Shown here: piece after piece, positions 36,431-47,063 of the stretch
Layout of the letters: the number at the start of each line of letters is the position of its first letter
Position numbering within the stretch: position 1 is the first letter of the stretch
Assembly (NCBI GenBank): GCA_963920705.1
Contig: OY987227.1
Span: 27,695,935 to 27,759,934 of the forward strand
From: Odiellus spinosus
Taxonomy: Eukaryota; Arthropoda; Arachnida; Opiliones; Phalangiidae
Length of the DNA: 64,000 bases
Direction: 5' to 3'
Program-made: the position numbers and the translations under genes
Notes under the pieces: model-generated
Seen by the model: the letters and a program-made list of their open reading frames with translations, nothing else
The model's database searches: none
Told to the model about the DNA's origin: nothing

Positions 36431-38725
36431 ACGTTAAAGTCGCGTCCTGATAAATAAAACTTGAAACACAAAAGAGATTCTACAGAATATTTAAGGTATA
36501 TTAAAATTATTTTTCAAAACAGGGGTTTTTATAGGTGTGGGCCTACTTTCTCCTCTATGAAGTATAAACATTGGGTATCAATCCGCCTTAGATTTTTTTA
36601 TCAATTACTCCAACTCGACCCTCTTGTATACAAGCATAGTTGTCCAAACAAAGCCGAAAGGTATAACGTATACAAAAACAAGAAGGCAACATACGAAAAA
36701 AAAAAAGAACAGAAGCCAAAAAAAATGAGTCTACGCCCTGGCAAATAAAACATTGCTTACAATGAAAACCCATTAACATCGGAACTGAAAAGAGTGGAAC
36801 GACAAAGAACCAAAAAAAGGAGGAAGAAATTGCTGGGGGAGGGGGAGGAGGGTATGAAAATGGAAGTCGTTTTTCAGGATGGAAGTGCTACTGAAGACGA
36901 AAGAAGAATAGCCCCATATTTAAAGGAAAACATGGAGCTCAAAATAGAAGAGCTTCAAGTTTCCCTTTAACTCGAGAAAATGGAGAAATTGGGGCTTTGA
37001 CTGCAGTAGCAACTTACGCTTAAAATTTACATTATGATCTTTTTTTATATTTTTCAATTTCTTTCTATAATTAATTTCATCCGGAGCTGGTAGCTAGCTC
37101 TAGGCTGTCCATGATATTCTAAGAAATTGAGAAAAACCTAGCTTTGCAAGTACTGTCAACTCGAGATGGAATTACTTACGTACAGCGTTAGAAAAATAAT
37201 AAATTTACATTGAAAAACTGATTTTTCTATATCAATTTTGATCCTTTCTAAGACTGTTAATTTTGTAGGCGAGAATGGAGCGCGATGGTTATATTAACAC
37301 GTAGAAACAACTGATTTTTTTTTTTTTTTTTTTTTGCGTTTCTCTTCACGTTTAATGGTTTCTTTGTGCAAATTTCCATTCCCCCTGCTCGGATATTGTA
37401 TAATTACGTAATTTTTCTGATATATTAATGAATCCTAGAAATGAATTTCGCTCCCACGGGGTGCTGTATCTTTTTATCCGCCCTAAAGAAAAGGTTTTTT
37501 TTATTTTGAGAAAATAAAAATAAAAACTTTGGATAATGGTGACCCCACCCTAGCCCGGATGACCCCGCCTCTTTATATAATGTAATGTAAGGGTGTCTAC
37601 ATTGCCCCTAAATTAATAATTTAAACTGAATTCATAGCCACGCGGAGGGATACTCGATTATATAAAGTCGCGGGAAAAAGTAGTATTAGAAATCTTTGGC
37701 GTGAAATGTCTTTTTTTTTTTTTTTTGTTCTGATAAGGGCTTTCTGAGAAATGAAATTTCGAAGGGATGACAAATTTATCGCTAGTCTGAAGAAAACCAT
37801 TCATTAAAGTTCAAGTCTCACATTTCACTTCGATGAGAGTTATATTGTTAAATATTTCCCTCCTAGTATTTTCTGGTCATAGTTCGTGATTTTGAACACA
37901 AATATATATTTTTCTATAATTTCGGTACAAATATCCATATATATTTTTCTAGTAAAATTATTTGTTAATCCTATTAAACAAAAACACGAATTTCATTGCG
38001 ACTTGTCCTTGAAAAAGCAGGCTAGATGTGCGCTTTTTCCACGCTTTACACCCTCACCCTTACTCGCTGAGCCTTTTAAAGTGATTATTAATGTATTATC
38101 TTAGAGAGACCCGACTTCGAGAACGTTTACGGTACGGTTAATTTTCCTTCTCTTCTTCTTTTAAGATATTCTTTAGAGATCAGATGAGGCGTAAGGACGG
38201 GAGAAACTGATCTTTAATGATCTTCACCCCCAGCTCTATCTCAATTTTTTTTTGCTCGGCTGTTATCGAGGATGGTATAAAGTTCACAATGCCTTATTAC
38301 CATAAAATTTGTGTATTCTCCGTAAGGCGTTTCTAACAAGAGCCGCGCGTTCTTTTGAGAGACTTTAAAATCTCTTGTTTGAACCGTATTACGAAGGTCA
38401 AATTGCGAGATTTAACATTCAAAACGGTTGGAAAGTAGATACGTATGATTTTGTCAAAGGGGATTGAGAATAGAACACGTGGCAGTCGCGTGAATACCAC
38501 GTGGTTTAAAATTGGCACGCGCGTGCCATCGTGATTGGATATTTCCACGAGGATACAATGTTTTCGAAAATTCCCACGCGAGTCTGAAATAGTTATATTT
38601 CTTCTCAGAAATTCCGAATTTTTTTGGTCCGGACTGGTTGAAACTGGGCTTCAATTTCCAAAGGATGACAAAGGTTTAAAATGGAACGAAAACCACCCAT
38701 GATGAGCAAAGACCCTTGGTTAAAG
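36431..38725. other. Non-coding; homopolymer runs
   Basis: A long T run lies at about 37316-37335 and another at 37711-37726. Lysine-rich frames near 36461-36779 reflect A-rich DNA. No gene is supported. Confidence 0.5.
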
Positions 38726-39006
38726 CAAGAAGGATCAGATAAGGAGAGGAAATGTGGGGCTGCGTTGAGTTAGAGAGAGAAGAGCCAACCTCCCACTCGG
38801 GTGGAAAGGGGGGATAGGAAATTCTCGAGGTAAACTGTTGTCACGTGGTCGCTAGCTAGCGCGTCTCATAAAGGATTCGTTTTACCCACGTGACAACATT
38901 TTACCAAGAAACGTCTCTACCCCCGTTCTCCCAGAGTGGGAGTTTAGGCCGACGCAGTAGGAACCGCGCCGTCCCCACATTTCCTCTCCTTATCTGATCC
39001 TTCTTG
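38726..39006 (+). mobile_element. Family C element, copy 4 (281 bp, no TSD)
   Basis: Both ends read CAAGAAGGATCAGATAAGGA then GAGGAAATGTGGGG inward, again identical in the two arms. The flanks GTTAAAG and GTACTAC do not match, so this is the only family C copy without a 7-bp duplication. Confidence 0.92.
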
Positions 39007-39050
39007 GTACTACGTGGTAGCCCAATTTTATGGTTGAAAATTAACATTAA

Positions 39051-39108
39051 AGGAACAATGCAACAGTAATAACAACCGATTATCGTTTGAACAGGTTTCA
39101 TTTTCCCT
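39051..39108 (+). mobile_element. 58-bp family B relic in TTAA
   Basis: The left end is AGGAACAATGCAACAG and the right end inward is AGGGAAAATGAAACCTG. Both resemble family B termini (AGGGAGAATGCAACCTAA). It is flanked by TTAA at 39047-39050 and 39109-39112. Nearly the whole interior is missing. It starts 45 bp from the end of a family C copy. Confidence 0.65.
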
Positions 39109-39112
39109 TTAA

Positions 39113-39600
39113 ATTGAGTATTCTAACCGAATCCCTCTTTTTGGTAACCGCCAGGAAAGACTATTTTAAAATAATTATTTATATATTTCAATTATTTAAG
39201 TCGAGTCATATTTCATTAGGCGTTATTTTAAATTGTTACACATTCGAGTCTAAGTAGAATTGTAGGATTTAAAGCGTACGCTGTTATGTCAATTAAAATT
39301 CCATTAATTGTCTACGCGTTCTGCACTGAATATTCCCCGTTTAATTGAAAATTTGATTAATTACTGAATAGTTCCGAATTTTTTAGATTAATTTCGGTTC
39401 CATATTGCTACGTAACTTCCAAAAATGCACGTCGGCAAAATTAAACATATTTTATAATTTAATCCTGGTATTATAACATTTAAAATACATTTTTTGATAT
39501 AATTCATCAGCTAAAAATATTATAAAAAGGGTTGGTTAAATTTTAATTTAATTGAAATAATTATTGAAGGAATCACATGTACTCAAAGAAAAACATATCA
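39113..39600. other. Non-coding, nothing recognised
   Basis: AT-rich sequence without a gene or repeat copy. Confidence 0.5.
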
Positions 39601-39607
39601 ATAACAG

Positions 39608-40085
39608 CAGAAGCCGATGAAACCCTCCTTTGAAGTCTACTACTCCAATGTTCCATATAGCGCTCCTCTCTGTATGGGTAAAATTCACAATTTTACGAGT
39701 TAGAAGGGGTCCTACTTCATCCCCCCTGTCTACGGAAAATTGGAAATTCTCTCCACAAACGACGACGTTTTTTGGACGAACTCCGAGGCTGCTAGAGATA
39801 TTCGCTCGACGAGCTCCCGCTCCAAAAACATCTACCGTTAGGAGGCGTACGAATCGCGCCTTTTGAGAATAACCCATACAGAGAGGGGTAAACAAGACCC
39901 GGGAGTAATAGACTTCAAAGGGGTATCGTCCCAATTGATCGACTTTTAAGTGATCGAAACCAGTTTTTTGGATTAAATGATCGAAATATTTAGGTTAGGT
40001 TAGGTTAGTTTTTTAACTCAATCGATCATATGAAATTCGATCATTTCGACCCAAATCCTTCAAAGGAGGGTTTCATCGGCTTCTG
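39608..40085 (-). mobile_element. Family A element, copy 5, interrupted by a nested insertion (TSD ATAACAG)
   Basis: It is flanked by ATAACAG at 39601-39607 and 40086-40092. It is inverted relative to copies 1-3. The distal arm is split at 39921 by a 136-bp insertion (39922-40057) that duplicated CTTCAAAGG. Without it the copy would be about 333 bp. The open frames on both strands at 39548-39934 are repeat sequence. Confidence 0.95.
39922..40057 (+). mobile_element. Nested 136-bp insertion with 9-bp duplication and TTAGG tract
   Basis: It is bounded by CTTCAAAGG at 39913-39921 and 40058-40066. The ends are imperfect inverted repeats: left GGTATCGTCCCAATTGATCG, right inward GATTTGGGTCGAAATGATCG. 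GATCGA or its complement occurs five times. Near the middle is TTAGGTTAGGTTAGGTTAG (39990-40008), the arthropod-type telomere unit. A 9-bp duplication would fit a Mutator-like element, and 8 bp a hAT. Confidence 0.8.
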
Positions 40086-40092
40086 ATAACAG

Positions 40093-41489
40093 AGATAATG
40101 GTTATCTTATTTCGAACTGAGACGTATCCTTTCAAATTAATTACTAATTTTACGTACCAGTAGCTAAAATTCAAAAAATATAAAAATAACCACGAAAAAA
40201 TATAATTTCTGTCAAACTTTAAAAAATATTTTTTTCCGTTCTTTTCTCCAAACGTTCAGTAATATATACAGTTTCCTTTAACCTGTTAGCCATTGGGTCA
40301 AATATAAGCCCGGGCAAAAAATGAGTCTTTCTCGCTTTTCGTGTTCCGGATACGCTGTATCCAAAAAAATGTGATATTTTTGGAGTCAAGAAAAAGTTAA
40401 AGGTGGACTAAAACCGAGTTTTTATTCGCCGAAAGAAGAAATATAAGAAATACGACGGAAAAGGGGTTGAATAAAAAAAAACCAAAAAAAAAAATTTGAG
40501 ATTCTCGGCGCTCGTTACGTCTGGATCAAGTCAAAAAAGCGCAAATTTCTTTTCGAGCCGTAAACCCAGCGGGTTCTTCAAAGAAGGCCGAAACCCCACG
40601 CGCACTGAAACCATGAATCATTCCAATAAATAGGCTTTTCATTCAGCTAACCGTGTAGAATAGTTTCCATATTATAGGGGGCCCAGCGTGAGGCGAGGGG
40701 GACACACTATAAGGCTATTTTTTTTTTAAATTTAGTTTCACCATAAACGTTTTTGTGGGCTTATCTTTCGGTAAATGTAAGTTCTGTCCGTGTTTTATAC
40801 CTTGTCAGGGAATACCTCAAATATCAGGGAATTTGAATACTGACGAAAAAAAATCAGGGATATGTATGGAAGTACCTAATAAAAAGTTATTTTTACCCAT
40901 TCCTTGCTTTTTAAATAGGCCTAAGCCATCAGGAAATTGTTTTACAAACAAATATTAAACTAGAAATGAATTTTAAAACTTACAGGAAAATAGGCTTAGC
41001 TGGATTCGTGTTTTTTTTTTTTACTTGATCTTCGAATAAATAGTCTATTTTTCATCAAACAGATAATATACATCAGAATTTAGTAGATTTTATCCAATTA
41101 ATAATTATAGGAATTGCCAGCTCTATCTATATATAGTGAATAATATCACAGAGACTTGACCAACGTGTTTCCTTCTCGCCATCCCAAAACGTTCCGAGAT
41201 CCAAGATGAAATTTTTCAACCCCGAGAAAGTAAAAAAGTAAAAAAAAGAAAAAGATTTCTCTGAGGAGCGAAAAAATTTCTAGGCGTCCCATTTTTGACA
41301 GATTCCACTGCCTTCCCGTCTGCCTTTCCATACTAAAACGCAACGCAGTCTCCGAACGAGTTAGAAGAAGGAAAAAAAAAGGTTTAAATTCTTCTAGCTC
41401 CCTACGCTTGGAATTACATTAAATCTTATATGGTTCTATCCGCTGATTTAGAGCCGATGAAGTTAAAGTCGGGCAGAAAGATATGGTAC
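40093..41489. other. Non-coding; truncated family B-like words
   Basis: At 40911-41010 the words AATAGGCCTAAGCCATC, AATATTAAACTAGAAATGAA and GGAAAATAGGCTTAGCTGG are the left-arm sequence of family B without its termini. This is a degraded copy. No gene was seen. Confidence 0.5.
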
Positions 41490-41635
41490 CAGTAATGACG
41501 TCATTACGTGTATTTCTTTCGTCCCGCCTTTCAGTATTATTACGTCTAAACCAGTGGACAACCCGCTTAAAATCGATTTCGCCTCGAGTTGGCAGCGCGC
41601 TCAAAGCCTAGCTACCCTTTATATCCATTATTTCT
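41490..41635 (+). repeat. Family O dispersed repeat, fullest copy
   Basis: It begins at the 16-bp palindrome GTAATGACGTCATTAC (41492-41507), continues with CCCGCCTTTCAGTATTATTACG, and ends with CGAGTTGGCAGCGCGCTCAA then AGCCTAGCTACCCTTTAT. The first part recurs at 44549-44650 and the second at about 42948, 58842 and, weaker, 48672 and 59848. The boundaries are uncertain. Confidence 0.5.
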
Positions 41636-41989
41636 TCGCTTAGAGATAGAGGTAGCTAATGTTTGCCCCACATTGTCATTAGGACCCCGCGTCTTTTTCT
41701 AGTTCTTTAAAAGTTTTCTAAAAATCGCGAAAGCTTCGGTTGAGAAAAATGTGTGTAGGCTATCGGACGGTCTCGAGCTTGCCCGGGGAATTTTAAATTT
41801 TGAGCAGGCGGGTGGCGTGTAAAACGGAAATTACTAGGATGAAACGAAGAGTGTTACGACCCGGGCTGACACTTTGCATGCGCGCGCGGGAATGGTTAGG
41901 GACTATATATTAAGACCCATTTACAAGCCCAATTTTTCAGCTCTAAAACATTTCAGAACAAAAAAAAATAAAATAAAACTTTAAAAATC

Positions 41990-42290
41990 AGTAATGGATA
42001 TATATATGTAAAATTTAGGATAAAATAGGAAGAAATTCTTGTAAAATATAGGATAAAGTAGGAAGGAATTGTAAAATATAGGATGAAATAGGAAGAAATT
42101 GTAAAATATAGGATGAAATAGGAAGGAATTGTAAAATACAGGATAAAATAGGAAGAAATTGTAAAAATATAGGATAAAATAGGAAGAAATTGTAAAATAT
42201 AGGATAAAATTGGAAGAAATTGTAAAATATAGGATAAAATTGGAAGAAATTGTAAAATATAGGATAAAATAGGAAGACAGTATATAATAG
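41990..42290 (+). repeat. 30-bp tandem repeat, about 9 copies
   Basis: The unit is ATAGGATAAAATAGGAAGAA followed by ATTGTAAAAT. Because 30 is a multiple of three, one minus-strand frame stays open through the array and reads as FLPILSYILQ repeats (41953-42300). This is not a membrane protein gene. Confidence 0.93.
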
Positions 42291-43934
42291 GAATTACCAT
42301 TAAATTATTGGAGAAAAAAAGGTAGCTAAGCGAAGAAAAACTAGCTCTTTTCTCTAAGCACCAGCAGACAAGAAATAATTGCGAGAGCGTCTGGAAACTA
42401 GTACACTGTTAATCCAATAATAGGCAAGGAGATAAAACAAAACTTTACGAAACTTGTCCCACAGAGAAACCGTTCCTTTTTCCGGACTAACTTAGACTCA
42501 AAGCAAATAATATCTGATAATAAAATCATGGCCTGTTTTTAAACTACAAGAATTTATTATTATTCCTAAACCCTGTATGAAAGCTTCTCTGCGGACACTG
42601 ATGCTCAGCACTTTAAACACTTCTACAGGCGTCTATGCATCAGCTAAATTTCAAGTCAAAATTATAATTCAGGTTCCTCCCATAAATGCAATTTTAAATA
42701 AAATATTCCACATCAAAATTACATTCTTCTAAGAAGACTTTTTGCATTTTCTTGTTAAAACGTTTTTAATAAAATATCAGAAACTTAAACCTAAAAATCG
42801 ATTAATTATAATAAAAATTAATCTGACGCGCGCATTTAAATACGAGGGTAATTCTCTGTTCGACAAAGAGGAGTTTTTTTTTAGTCCTTCATTTTAAAAA
42901 TCATAGCGGAAAAATAATCCCTATAAATACGTCGACTCGCGACTTGAATTGACAGCGCCAATAAAGCTAGGTACCCTTTAATATTTACCCAAAGAGAAAC
43001 GAGCCACGATTAGGTTTGTACGCGCTGTAAACTTAAAATCGTATTCGAACTATATAGCCCATTTTGGGGAAATAGGAAAACCTCTTTTTCTCGACTTTTT
43101 CTAGGTCTCGAAAAGAAAATTTGAGCTGACGTCGGCTTGGCGCATTAGAGAAAGCCTCTATCCTACGTAAGGAAAGTAGAAGGGTATAGGGAATTGAGAG
43201 AGGAGAAAAAAAAATAACTGCGTAGAGCGACGATGACGATTCGATTTTGCTGAATGCGTAATGGTAGTTGGCGTTTAGAAAGAAGGGCGGGGAAGGAGGT
43301 AATATATGTGTAGATGGTTTCGACTCATTTTTTCAGCACTCGTGATCTTAGCCTACCTCTATCTCTTTGTAAATAAATTATAGAGATGATGGTTAGCGTA
43401 ACATCGCGCGTACTGTAAAACTAAGGTGAAATATACGATAGGAGAAACTAAGATGTCTTACGTGGGGACCAAGGAATGAAGATTCGTTCGCGTATACCTA
43501 AGTAATAAAGGGAATATTCAGGGCCATAAATTCAAGTCTTTCGCACACCGGGTTGATTTTCATTTACTAAATAGTATTAATTCGGCTCTGGCTGTTTGAT
43601 AAAGGGGGCACCAGAGACAAGCCCCCGGAGGAGGCGAAAAACACTCATTTGGGGCCCTAAAAAAGATCATTTTAAAATATAAGTTTCCCCAAAAATTTAA
43701 TTTCAAGGCAGGGCCTTCTAATTTCTACTTTAAATAACTTGGATAGCGTGACTGTTTCGCTTGTAAGATACATTCTTAGTTCAAAGATTACCCATACACA
43801 ATTTTTCATATTTTTCAGGATATATTTGAGACAACCCACTTTTTGAAATTATCTTAACTACACGGAATCACGGAGAAAATGAAGATGGTAGTAAATTATT
43901 TTAAGCCGTGAATATAAAGAAAACTGATGTACAG
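42291..43934. other. Non-coding, nothing firmly recognised
   Basis: A family O-like piece lies at about 42948-42980 (TTGAATTGACAGCGCCAATAA). No gene was seen. Confidence 0.5.
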
Positions 43935-44215
43935 TTAAAGTGAGGCTGAATGCGTATGGATTATAGTTTTAACTTTATCATAGTATTAAAACGCCATATT
44001 TAAAATTTTAGACCTCTGTCGGTTGACGCTTTATAAAGAAACTTCCAAAATGAAAATTTCAAAAACCTAGTTTATTTTCGGAATGTAATTTACGAGAATT
44101 TTCTGGATTAAGTACTTTTACGAAAGAGACGGCGCGAAAGAGATCTTTACAAGTGTTAGAACGCGCGAGAATCAACTGTAGGCTTTACAATAACTAGGCG
44201 ACCATAATAAAACTT
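43935..44215 (-). repeat. Family G dispersed repeat, inverted copy
   Basis: It begins with TTAAAGTGAGGCTGAATGCG and continues with TATTAAAACGCCATATTTAA, CTGGATTAAGTACTTTTACG and AACGCGCGAGAATCAACTG, then GGCGACCATAATA. This is the reverse of the order at 36014-36430. Confidence 0.65.
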
Positions 44216-44548
44216 ATTTCGGAGATTTTTTTTTTTTTTTAATTTCTGTAATTTTTTGTTCTATGTCATACGTTCGTTAAACTCGAATTGTGATGGTGGG
44301 GTGGGTCTTTCGAGTGTGATTCTGGCTGTATTCGCATTTCGATTTAAGGGTACGTATTTAAATTACCTTTTGTTAAATTAAATCCGCATCCAATTAAATC
44401 TTTAAGCGCTATCAAAAAAGTATTTTTTTTTCATAATTGGATTGGGCTGTACAATGCGCGACAGGTCTTAAGAGAAAAACCCCTCATTTTTCATTCCATC
44501 CACTGTCTTAATAGGCAATGTGTTAATATTTCGCGAGTACGAGATATT

Positions 44549-44650
44549 TCTAATGACGTCATTACTCGCGCGATCTATTTCCCCGCCTTTACCACTATTG
44601 TTTCTAATACATTTGACGGAGTTAAGCCTTTATTTCGCTTTATTCAAGAT
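44549..44650 (+). repeat. Family O repeat, partial copy
   Basis: TAATGACGTCATTA (44551-44564) is followed by CGCGCGATCTATTTCCCCGC and CTTTACCACTATTGTTTCTAA, collinear with 41492-41550. The distal GTTGGCAGC part is missing. Confidence 0.45.
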
Positions 44651-45164
44651 CTTAACTCGGACATCGGACCATGGAATAAAAATGAAAGGGGGGGGGGGGG
44701 TATTATATCACTAGCTAGGCCGAACTGTGCCATCCCCCATTTGACGTATAAAAACTAGAAGGAGGAGAAAATAGTAAAAAAAAGGGGGGGATGGGGAAAT
44801 GGTAAGGAATAGGTGATCTAAAAAAGAAATAGTATTCTTATCGATCTCAATCTGCCACGTTTGGGACTCCCAATATATATCAAGGGAGGGGGAGTAAAAA
44901 AAAACTGTTACACTTTGCGGAATTCATCAATTTCACAAACCCCTTTAGTATACGTATATACTCGAAGGAGCAAGTCTCATTTATAGAAATAATTCATCGT
45001 ATTACGAAAGGTCACGTTTCAATTAAAAATTTAAATTGATTATTCATATTGACTTCAATTAACGACGATTAGCTCCCACCCCTCCTAACAAGTCACGTCC
45101 AGACTAGGGTCACTTTAGACCCAAGCTCAAATAGAAAGAAATATTAACAACGAAATCTTGAAAT
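44651..45164. other. Non-coding; G13 run
   Basis: An uninterrupted run of 13 G lies at 44688-44700, with purine-rich DNA at 44758-44800. No gene was seen. Confidence 0.55.
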
Positions 45165-45515
45165 CATTTGAGAAATCTAAAGTTATTAAGGAAATCACAT
45201 TTATTCATCTTTGAAATTATTGTGGAAATCATAAAATCATTGGCCAAATACAGAAATCATTGTGGAAATCATGAAATCATTAAGTGGAAATAGAGAAACC
45301 ATTGTGGAAATAATGAAATCATCGGCGAAAATTGAGAATCAATGTGGAAATCATGAAATCATCGGCATAACTGAAAAATGATTGTGGAAATCATGAAATC
45401 ATCAGCGAAATAGAGAAATCAGTGTGGAAATTAGGAAATTCGCGAAACTGTGAAATGATTGTGGAAATCATGAAATCATTAAATCATGAAATCATTGTGG
45501 AAATTAGGAAATCAC
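45165..45515 (+). repeat. About 40-bp tandem repeat, 8 degenerate copies
   Basis: TGTGGAAAT recurs at 45221, 45261, 45303, 45343, 45383, 45423, 45460 and 45496, each within ATTGTGGAAATCATGAAATC. The period is 36-42 bp, so the array has decayed. The frame at 45422-45730 starts inside the array and is not supported as a gene. Confidence 0.88.
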
Positions 45516-46236
45516 GGCAGTGGCATGAGGGCTTGCGTATACAATTCCCACAGTTTAAATGGACCCTCTCGAAATTCATTGAAATGACGTATGATATCAT
45601 TTCTCTAGATGAACGTCGCGTTAACCAAAAAAGAACGAATTTAAACGAGACTTTTCCTTTAAAGAGATATATACGGAATGGTCCGCAAACCGAACCTTAC
45701 CGAAAATGGACACTCAATATATTCCGATAGAAATGGGGGTAACAGACCCCCGATTGGTGAGAGGGGAGGGAAGGGAAAGTGGATCTAGGAAGAAAAAAAA
45801 TAATAAAACCTTTTCCATCTATTATTTCTTCTCCTCCTTGCTATATTGGGTCACGCCCCCTATTTTCTTGATCTCAAACTGTACGGAACAAAAAAAAAAA
45901 GTCTAAAAAGTTTTAATGCTTCATCGATAGGTTTTTTTTTTTTTGGACCGAAACCGACTTTTATTTTATTTTATTTTGAGATCAATGTTATTTTAAAGAA
46001 GTTTTAACCTTTAGGGAAGGATTAGTGAAGAATAAACTTAAAATTTACTCGTACGTTATTGTCTAAATTTAATTCAAGTATTTTTGTGACGCCACGAAAA
46101 TTAAATAAATTATATTTGGTGATTTCTAGCTGCAAAGATAAAATTTAAAATATTTTAGTTCATGTAGCGTAATCTTTTTCAGTTTCATAAAAATATAAAA
46201 TTACACTTTAAAGTTTAATCGAAATATATTACTTTA
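45516..46236. other. Non-coding, nothing recognised
   Basis: Open frames at 45422-45906 show no recognisable domain. A T run lies at about 45931-45944. Confidence 0.45.
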
Positions 46237-46243
46237 TAATCAT

Positions 46244-46569
46244 CAGAGGTATTTGAAGTCTATTACTCCGGGGTCTTGTCTACCCCTCTCTATATGGGTT
46301 AGTTTCAAAAAGCGCGATTCGTACGACTCCTAACGGTAGATATTTTCGGAGCGGGAGTTCGTCGAGCGAATATCTCTAGCAGCCTCGGAGTTCGTCAAAA
46401 AAACGTCGTCGTTTGTGGAGAGAGAGAATTTCCAATTTTCCGTAGACAGGGGGGTATGAAGTAGGACCCCTCCGATCTCGTAAAATTGTGAATTTTACCC
46501 ATACAGAGAGGAGCTCTATATCGAACATTAGAGTAGTAGACTTCAAAAGGAGGGTTTCATCTACTTCTG
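46244..46569 (+). mobile_element. Family A element, copy 6, left terminus deleted (326 bp, TSD TAATCAT)
   Basis: It is flanked by TAATCAT at 46237-46243 and 46570-46576. The left end reads CAGAGGTATTTGAAGTC, having lost about 11 bp of the terminal repeat. The right end reads CATCTACTTCTG instead of CATCGGCTTCTG. The intact duplication shows that the deletion followed insertion. Confidence 0.94.
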
Positions 46570-46576
46570 TAATCAT

Positions 46577-46969
46577 TTATAGAGGAAAAATAAACCTAAC
46601 ATCAAATGTAGAACACGAATATTATTATGATTGTTAAAGTTTAAATGGTCCCAGAATAACCTTCGATTTTTTTTTCTTCTTTTGTTAGCTACACGACTTC
46701 CTTGTCATTGTGGACAAACTCGGGATTGTTATGAATAATTTAATAACCTTTAGGGTTTCTTAAAATACTCTCAAACACGCGATATTGTAGCTTTGTTATC
46801 GAACATTTTTTATATCTATATTTTAAGGGTTCTTTAACCAATTATCATAGTTCCTGGTGGTTAGCTTCAATAACAGAGTTAACCGCGATCCTATAATTCC
46901 TATAATAACCTATAATTTCGAGATTGTCTTATAAAATATACCTTTTAAATATTTAACCCGAGTAACGAT
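46577..46969. other. Non-coding, nothing recognised
   Basis: No gene or repeat copy was recognised. Confidence 0.5.
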
Positions 46970-47063
46970 AATCGGGGTTACGATAAGATAATCCGCAAAT
47001 ACTTGGATAATCCGTTGATTATTAATTATTGCGAATAAGGATAAAACAATCAAACCCCTACTT
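46970..47063 (+). repeat. Family J repeat, short copy
   Basis: ATCGGGGTTACGATAAGATA and ATCCGCAAATACTTGGATAA are followed by AAGGATAAAACAATCAAACCCC. Both ends of family J are present in a degenerate, shortened form. Confidence 0.6.

Noticed and set aside
39990-40008. TTAGG repeats as a chromosome end or telomere fusion
   Set aside because: Only about three and a half units, embedded in a 136-bp insertion with its own ends and target duplication.
41953-42300. 115-codon minus-strand frame with FLPILSYILQ repeats
   Set aside because: It is produced by a 30-bp tandem array whose period is divisible by three.
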